Shown here: positions 61,501 to 64,000 of the stretch, piece by piece
Position numbering within the stretch: the stretch's first letter is position 1
Layout: every line of letters begins with the position of its first letter
DNA from: Umezawaea sp049997955
GTDB taxonomy: Bacteria > Actinomycetota > Actinomycetes > Mycobacteriales > Pseudonocardiaceae
Assembly (NCBI GenBank): GCA_049997955.1
Contig: JAEBDY010000017.1
Span: 62,001 to 126,000, forward strand
Length of the DNA: 64,000 nt
Reading direction: 5' to 3'
Translations under genes and position numbers: made by a program
Notes under the pieces: generated by a model
Seen by the model: only the letters and a program-made list of their open reading frames with translations
Told to the model about the DNA's origin: nothing
Database searches by the model: none

Positions 61501-61930
61501 CGACCCGGTACCTCGCCACCGCGCGCAGCCAGAGGCACTGGTGCAGCAGCGGGACGAGCGCGAGCAGGACCGCTTCGGCGGGGGTGACGTCCGTGGTGAT
61601 CTTGCGGGAGACCAGCCAGTCGACCCGCTCGCCGAACCGGCGGACCAGGTCCGGGTCCTGCCACGGGTCGTCGTCGGTGAGCGCCTCGTCGCGCAGCAGC
61701 GCCAGGCGCCGAGCGGCCGCGGCGGCCGAAGCCCGCAACCGGTCGTGCGGGTGGGTGGGCACCACTCGGGTCCAGACGCGCGACTCCTCGACCAGGCGCA
61801 CCCACTCGTCGACGGCGTGGGCCACGGGCTCCGGGGCCGGGCCGAAGTAGTTGTTGATCGTGCCGGCCTGCATGGTCGATCCGCCGACCCCGCCGGTGAT
61901 CGAGTTGTGGGTGTCACCGCTGTTCGTCAA
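58568..61930 (-). CDS. Large Hsp90-like ATPase with C-terminal helical repeats
   Basis: A protein of about 1120 residues. Residues 9-30 form a short Asn/Gly-rich motif (NSITGG, then MQAGTINNYFG) of the kind seen at N-termini of bacterial signalling and conflict proteins. A helical region follows, then a GHKL/Hsp90 ATPase domain (about 410-620) with N-box ELYQNALDA, DNGIGMD and FGIGVLSYF, all nearly as in HtpG. The C-terminus has about four repeats of a wHTH-like unit ending in a Gly-Phe/Tyr-x-Val turn (near 880, 970, 1035, 1095). TTG 61930 has a GGAGGG site; ATG 61873 is the alternative. It belongs to the wHTH/Hsp90-associated family; function unproven. Confidence 0.8.
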   Translation of the reverse strand: MTNSGDTHNSITGGVGGSTMQAGTINNYFGPAPEPVAHAVDEWVRLVEESRVWTRVVPTHPHDRLRASAAAAARRLALLRDEALTDDDPWQDPDLVRRFGERVDWLVSRKITTDVTPAEAVLLALVPLLHQCLWLRAVARYRVVDPTGFTPALAPDDLRESYEGHLRDHDKLVGRATLPELPGRTSARHEIGWWLFHRWLRQRAELLQPAEVDDLLAEVSTPLLRQVLTTRVVRDLLHGLRVDSRWLTDERRVSAPDAVETAFGGTSDDQPLRKHLVALLLGAAHTSAIEVTDLSDVLVWHLGIPNPVEVDALFATVRDASWQHREDGPVLKASCDHEAVVEALRTHASRLSDLLRDVRLVTKFHGLEALGALPSRATGDLVKPAEDDEGNPRFSGWSKFHIDEDRVRDLLMGEQLYQDRRVAVRELYQNALDACRYRQARETYGERLGRPSHWVGEIRFFQGVDEHGRHHLDCVDNGIGMDIPELTGVFARAGVRFAQLPEFREEQLEWRTVDPPVELHPNSRFGIGVLSYFMLADEIEVTTCRTGRDGGPTGPTLRVTISGPGQLFQIRKLADHGLPGTRVRLYFREPDPEGKVIRWLDEVLAVADFSTTAEHGGRTSRWEPGVLANRPRSGEPRYGELLPSGTGSVVWCGESGALLVDGLLVASSTRRAATGDQPGGRGAARGFVVNLTGSTAPRLSVDRTRLVDDVADQVERLLVAALPRLASHGKSLVTTTWLAEVATGSFRLADLVTRGLIENGFRLTSFDHEVDMAVSGWMSLDPLLVRGRDDIDSRRSDRTMFGSPADHVLLWRLLAHAPNARLAMLGEAAPDLVLPDVDVPALPSDVHLLTLKRRWRATDQDLTARTIVRIAVKTGADPRAVAERARLLGFTVRPDPVPAGRGGKAQPEAWRTAVTEPDPIDPSDDDRTLLRSSTPTDDGPMVPIGHLLKTSRSLGISLEQAIDRIAAHGARTTTTSPPPADAADVLLLSRTLSGDHPWLPPHLPVPASRLADALVALGIPISRGIERLTAYGYRVQGDFRMDTLDQADHRMLRSGGFGSNSSSHGGPITLDRLLRMGEASGRTLHEVADHLRGIGLPVPDVAETVRAAVARLPKRSQPLP

Positions 61931-62045
61931 CCGGTCCGTCCCTCCGCGACTCCGCCCGTGGTACCACGAACCGGGTCCAGCGAGGGGCGGCGGACGGAAC
62001 TTCACCCCCGAGTGGACGATCGGCGGAGCCGTCGAACGGCCGTGC

Positions 62046-62435
62046 CTACGCGACGTGGCCGGTGACCTTCGTGGGGGTCAGGCGGAGGACCACCCGGACC
62101 TGACCCTCGGGCGCGGGTTCGTGGTCCTGGCCGGTGTACTTCCGCGACAGGAGGTGGCCGACCACCAGGCCCTCGTCCTCGGTGGTGGTGACCGTGCCGC
62201 GGATCTCCGCGTACACCTCCGGGTCGGCGAGGTCGAAGACGCTGACGCTCGCCCTGGGGTCGCGGCGGAGGTTCAGCTCCTTGCGGCGGTCCTTCAAGGT
62301 CGAGAACAGCAGGTCGTCGCCGTCGCGGGTGACCCAGAGGACGGAGGACTGGGGGCTGCCGTCGGGGTTCGTGGTGCAGAGGACGGCGTAGTTCCTGGCG
62401 TCCAGGAGGGCGCGGACGGACTCGTTGAGGATCAC
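62046..62435 (-). CDS. PPOX-class (F420/FMN-dependent) oxidoreductase-fold protein
   Basis: A 129-residue split-barrel protein: LDARNYAVLCTTNPDGSPQSSVLWV at the N-terminus, then LLFSTLKDRRKELNLRRDPRASVSV, the usual cofactor-phosphate region of the pyridoxamine-oxidase-like family. Many actinobacterial members use F420; the cofactor here is inferred. GTG 62435 overlaps the ispF stop by 4 bp, so it is translationally tied to the isoprenoid genes. Confidence 0.87.
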   Translation of the reverse strand: MILNESVRALLDARNYAVLCTTNPDGSPQSSVLWVTRDGDDLLFSTLKDRRKELNLRRDPRASVSVFDLADPEVYAEIRGTVTTTEDEGLVVGHLLSRKYTGQDHEPAPEGQVRVVLRLTPTKVTGHVA

Positions 62436-62896
62436 GCGTCCACCAGCAGCGCGGTGGCCATGGCGGCGATGCCCTCGCCCCGACCGGTGAGGCCGAGGCC
62501 GTCGGTGGTGGTGCCGGAGACGGAGACCGGGCCGCCGACGGCGTCCGACAGGGTCTGCTGGGCCTCGGCTCGGCGCTTGCCGATCTTGGGGTTGTTGCCG
62601 ATGACCTGGACCGCCGCGTTGCCCACGCGGTAGCCGGCCTCCTCGACCAGCCTGCGGACCTCTTTGAGGAGCGTCACACCGCGTGCGCCGGACCAGCGGG
62701 GGTCGCTGGTGCCGAACACGGCGCCCAGGTCGCCGAGACCCGCGGCGGACAGGAGCGCGTCGCACAGGGCGTGCGCGGCCACGTCGCCGTCCGAGTGGCC
62801 CTCGCAGCCGTCGACGCCCTCCCAGAGCAGGCCCGCGACCCAGCAGTCGCGGCCCGCCTCGACGGGGTGCACGTCGGTGCCGATGCCGACCCTCAA
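62432..62896 (-). CDS. ispF: 2-C-methyl-D-erythritol 2,4-cyclodiphosphate synthase
   Basis: IspF performs the cyclisation step of the MEP isoprenoid pathway. Metal ligands are visible in GTDVHPVE and GHSDGDVAAHALCDALL; the substrate loop is present at FGTSDPRWSGA. The 154-residue length is standard. The start is TTG 62896, preceded by GGAGGAA; it overlaps the ispD stop as TTGA. Confidence 0.95.
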   Translation of the reverse strand: MRVGIGTDVHPVEAGRDCWVAGLLWEGVDGCEGHSDGDVAAHALCDALLSAAGLGDLGAVFGTSDPRWSGARGVTLLKEVRRLVEEAGYRVGNAAVQVIGNNPKIGKRRAEAQQTLSDAVGGPVSVSGTTTDGLGLTGRGEGIAAMATALLVDA

Positions 62897-63585
62897 GTGG
62901 TTCCTCCGGTGAGCAGCGCCTCAGCGACCGCGAGGTCGAACGGCGTGGTGATCTTCATGGCGTTCGCGTGGCCCGCGACGGTGGTGACGGGCACGCCGAG
63001 GCGTTCCACGAGACCGGCGTCGTCGGTGGCCTGGACGCCGGACGCGTGCGCGCGGAGCAGCACGTCGGCGGTGAAGCCCTGGGGCGTTTGGACGATCCGC
63101 AGCGCCGCGCGGTCCGGGGTCGAGACGACCGTGCCGTCCGCGTCCACCTGCTTCACGGTGTCCGCCATCGGCAGCACCGGGATGACGGCCGGGTGACCCG
63201 CTTCGACGGCTTCGACCACGCGGCGGACGACCTCGCCGGGCGTGAACGCGCGGGCGGCGTCGTGGACCAGCACGATCCGGGTGTCGGGTATCTCACGGAG
63301 TGCGTACTCCAACGCGAGACGAACGGAGTCGGTGCGCTCGGCACCCCCCGCAAGCACGTGCACCGCCCCGCCGGCCGAGGCCAGCGAGGCGGTCACGGTG
63401 CACATTGCGTCCACATCGGACGGTGGGGCAGCGACTACCACGTGTTGCACGCACCCCGCGTCGAGCAGGCCGCGCACGGCACGAACCAGAAGCGGAACCC
63501 CGTTGACCGGCACGAGCGCCTTGGCCATGCCGTAGCCGAGACGCTCACCCCGACCCGCCGCGGGCACGAGCGCGACAACACTCAT
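62893..63585 (-). CDS. ispD: 2-C-methyl-D-erythritol 4-phosphate cytidylyltransferase
   Basis: IspD transfers CMP from CTP to MEP, two steps before IspF. The CTP-binding loop is ALVPAAGRGERLGYGMAKAL (about residues 5-24), followed by VLVHDAARAF and the TPQGFTADVL segment. The 230-residue length is typical. ATG 63585 begins the standard N-terminus. It follows carD by 28 bp, the conserved carD-ispD-ispF order. Confidence 0.95.
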   Translation of the reverse strand: MSVVALVPAAGRGERLGYGMAKALVPVNGVPLLVRAVRGLLDAGCVQHVVVAAPPSDVDAMCTVTASLASAGGAVHVLAGGAERTDSVRLALEYALREIPDTRIVLVHDAARAFTPGEVVRRVVEAVEAGHPAVIPVLPMADTVKQVDADGTVVSTPDRAALRIVQTPQGFTADVLLRAHASGVQATDDAGLVERLGVPVTTVAGHANAMKITTPFDLAVAEALLTGGTT

Positions 63586-63613
63586 GTTCGCGGTCCGAGT
63601 GGAGTTCGTGCGA

Positions 63614-64000
63614 TCAGGACGCGGTAGCGAGGACCTCGTCGAGGAGGACTTCAGCCTTGTCCTCGTCGGTGCCCTCGGCCAGCGCCAGTTCGCTAACCAG
63701 TATCTGCCGAGCCTTCGCCAGCATCCGCTTCTCGCCCGCGGACAACCCGCGATCCTTCTCGCGCCGCCAGAGATCACGCACCACCTCGGCCACCTTGTTC
63801 ACGTCGCCTGAGGCGAGCTTCTCAAGGTTTGCCTTGTACCGCCGCGACCAGTTGGTCGGCTCCTCGGTGTGGGGAGCACGCAAGACCTCGAAGACTTTGT
63901 CGAGACCCTCTTGGCCGACAACGTCGCGCACGCCTACGATCTCGGCGTTGTCAGCGGGCACGCGAACTGTAAGGTCGCCTTGTGCGACCTTGAGGACGAG
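63614..64000 (-). CDS. carD: CarD family RNA polymerase-binding regulator (C-terminal part)
   Basis: The gene enters from the right edge; the visible 128 residues end with the helical DNA-binding domain of CarD (WSRRYKANLEKLASGDVNKVAEVVRDLW, then SAGEKRMLAKARQILVSELALAEG). CarD stabilises open complexes, notably at rRNA promoters, and binds RNAP beta through its missing N-terminal Tudor-like domain. Its adjacency to ispD-ispF matches mycobacteria. Confidence 0.95.
   Translation of the reverse strand, partial: LVLKVAQGDLTVRVPADNAEIVGVRDVVGQEGLDKVFEVLRAPHTEEPTNWSRRYKANLEKLASGDVNKVAEVVRDLWRREKDRGLSAGEKRMLAKARQILVSELALAEGTDEDKAEVLLDEVLATAS

Overview
This 64 kb window is high-GC DNA from an actinomycete, most likely a filamentous Pseudonocardiales (Saccharothrix/Actinosynnema/Lentzea-like). 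The clues are GTG and TTG starts, long runs of 4-bp ATGA/GTGA overlaps, Lsr2, ClpC, CarD, an Scr1-type HTH/DUF397 pair, and a core gene order that, from memory, follows Mycobacterium tuberculosis Rv3626c-Rv3579c in inverted numbering. There is no rRNA, no tRNA, no CRISPR array, no transposase and no obvious secondary-metabolite cluster.

Region 1 (0-22 kb) is the conserved core. It begins with the end of a DUF2342 metalloprotease, then tilS, hpt, a divergent membrane-anchored VWA/substrate-binding protein, and ftsH-folE-folP-folB-folK, in which every junction is a 4-bp overlap. An HTH/DUF397 regulator pair is wedged between folK and its usual partner DUF3180. After DUF6779 comes an accessory island: an orphan NuoD-like protein, DUF1203, DoxX with a divergent MarR, a MidA/NDUFAF7-type methyltransferase and PrsW. 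The pantothenate/CoA operon follows (a possible leader peptide, DUF2520, panC, panD, coaX), then a methyltransferase, 1.1 kb without genes where lysS sits in relatives, and lsr2.

Region 2 (22-30 kb) holds a FecCD-type iron-siderophore importer (two permeases and an ATPase, no binding protein) and a divergent FhuF-like ferric reductase. Both are preceded by IdeR/DmdR-like iron boxes. clpC follows, with a ClgR-like box upstream.

Region 3 (29-40 kb) is a mixed run: SDR and MarR, a membrane endonuclease/phosphatase-fold protein, a sirtuin, the heme-degrading monooxygenase mhuD with all key residues, an M1 peptidase, an alpha/beta hydrolase, a 2H phosphoesterase, mutY, several small membrane proteins, a hydrolase with a divergent HTH regulator, a 119-bp nested inverted-repeat element, and a beta-carbonic anhydrase.

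Region 4 (40.6-55.3 kb) is transport and signalling: two LacI regulators, an alpha-glucoside-type ABC importer with an MsiK-like ATPase in a separate unit, a zinc ABC importer, a membrane diguanylate cyclase, an MFS exporter and an orphan MBOAT acyltransferase. Two micro-ORFs ending in the same NRDM tetrapeptide lie between the cyclase and the exporter.

Region 5 (55.4-64 kb) returns to the core on the minus strand: carD-ispD-ispF then cysS-rlmB, interrupted by a PPOX protein, a 1120-residue Hsp90-like ATPase with a possible amyloid-type N-terminal motif, and a HAD hydrolase. This block looks inverted relative to mycobacteria. A perfect 12-mer resembling the DasR operator occurs both before the first LacI gene and before the HAD gene.

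The best leads for undescribed biology are the NRDM micro-ORFs, the Hsp90-like protein, the 119-bp structured element, and the NuoD/MidA pairing.
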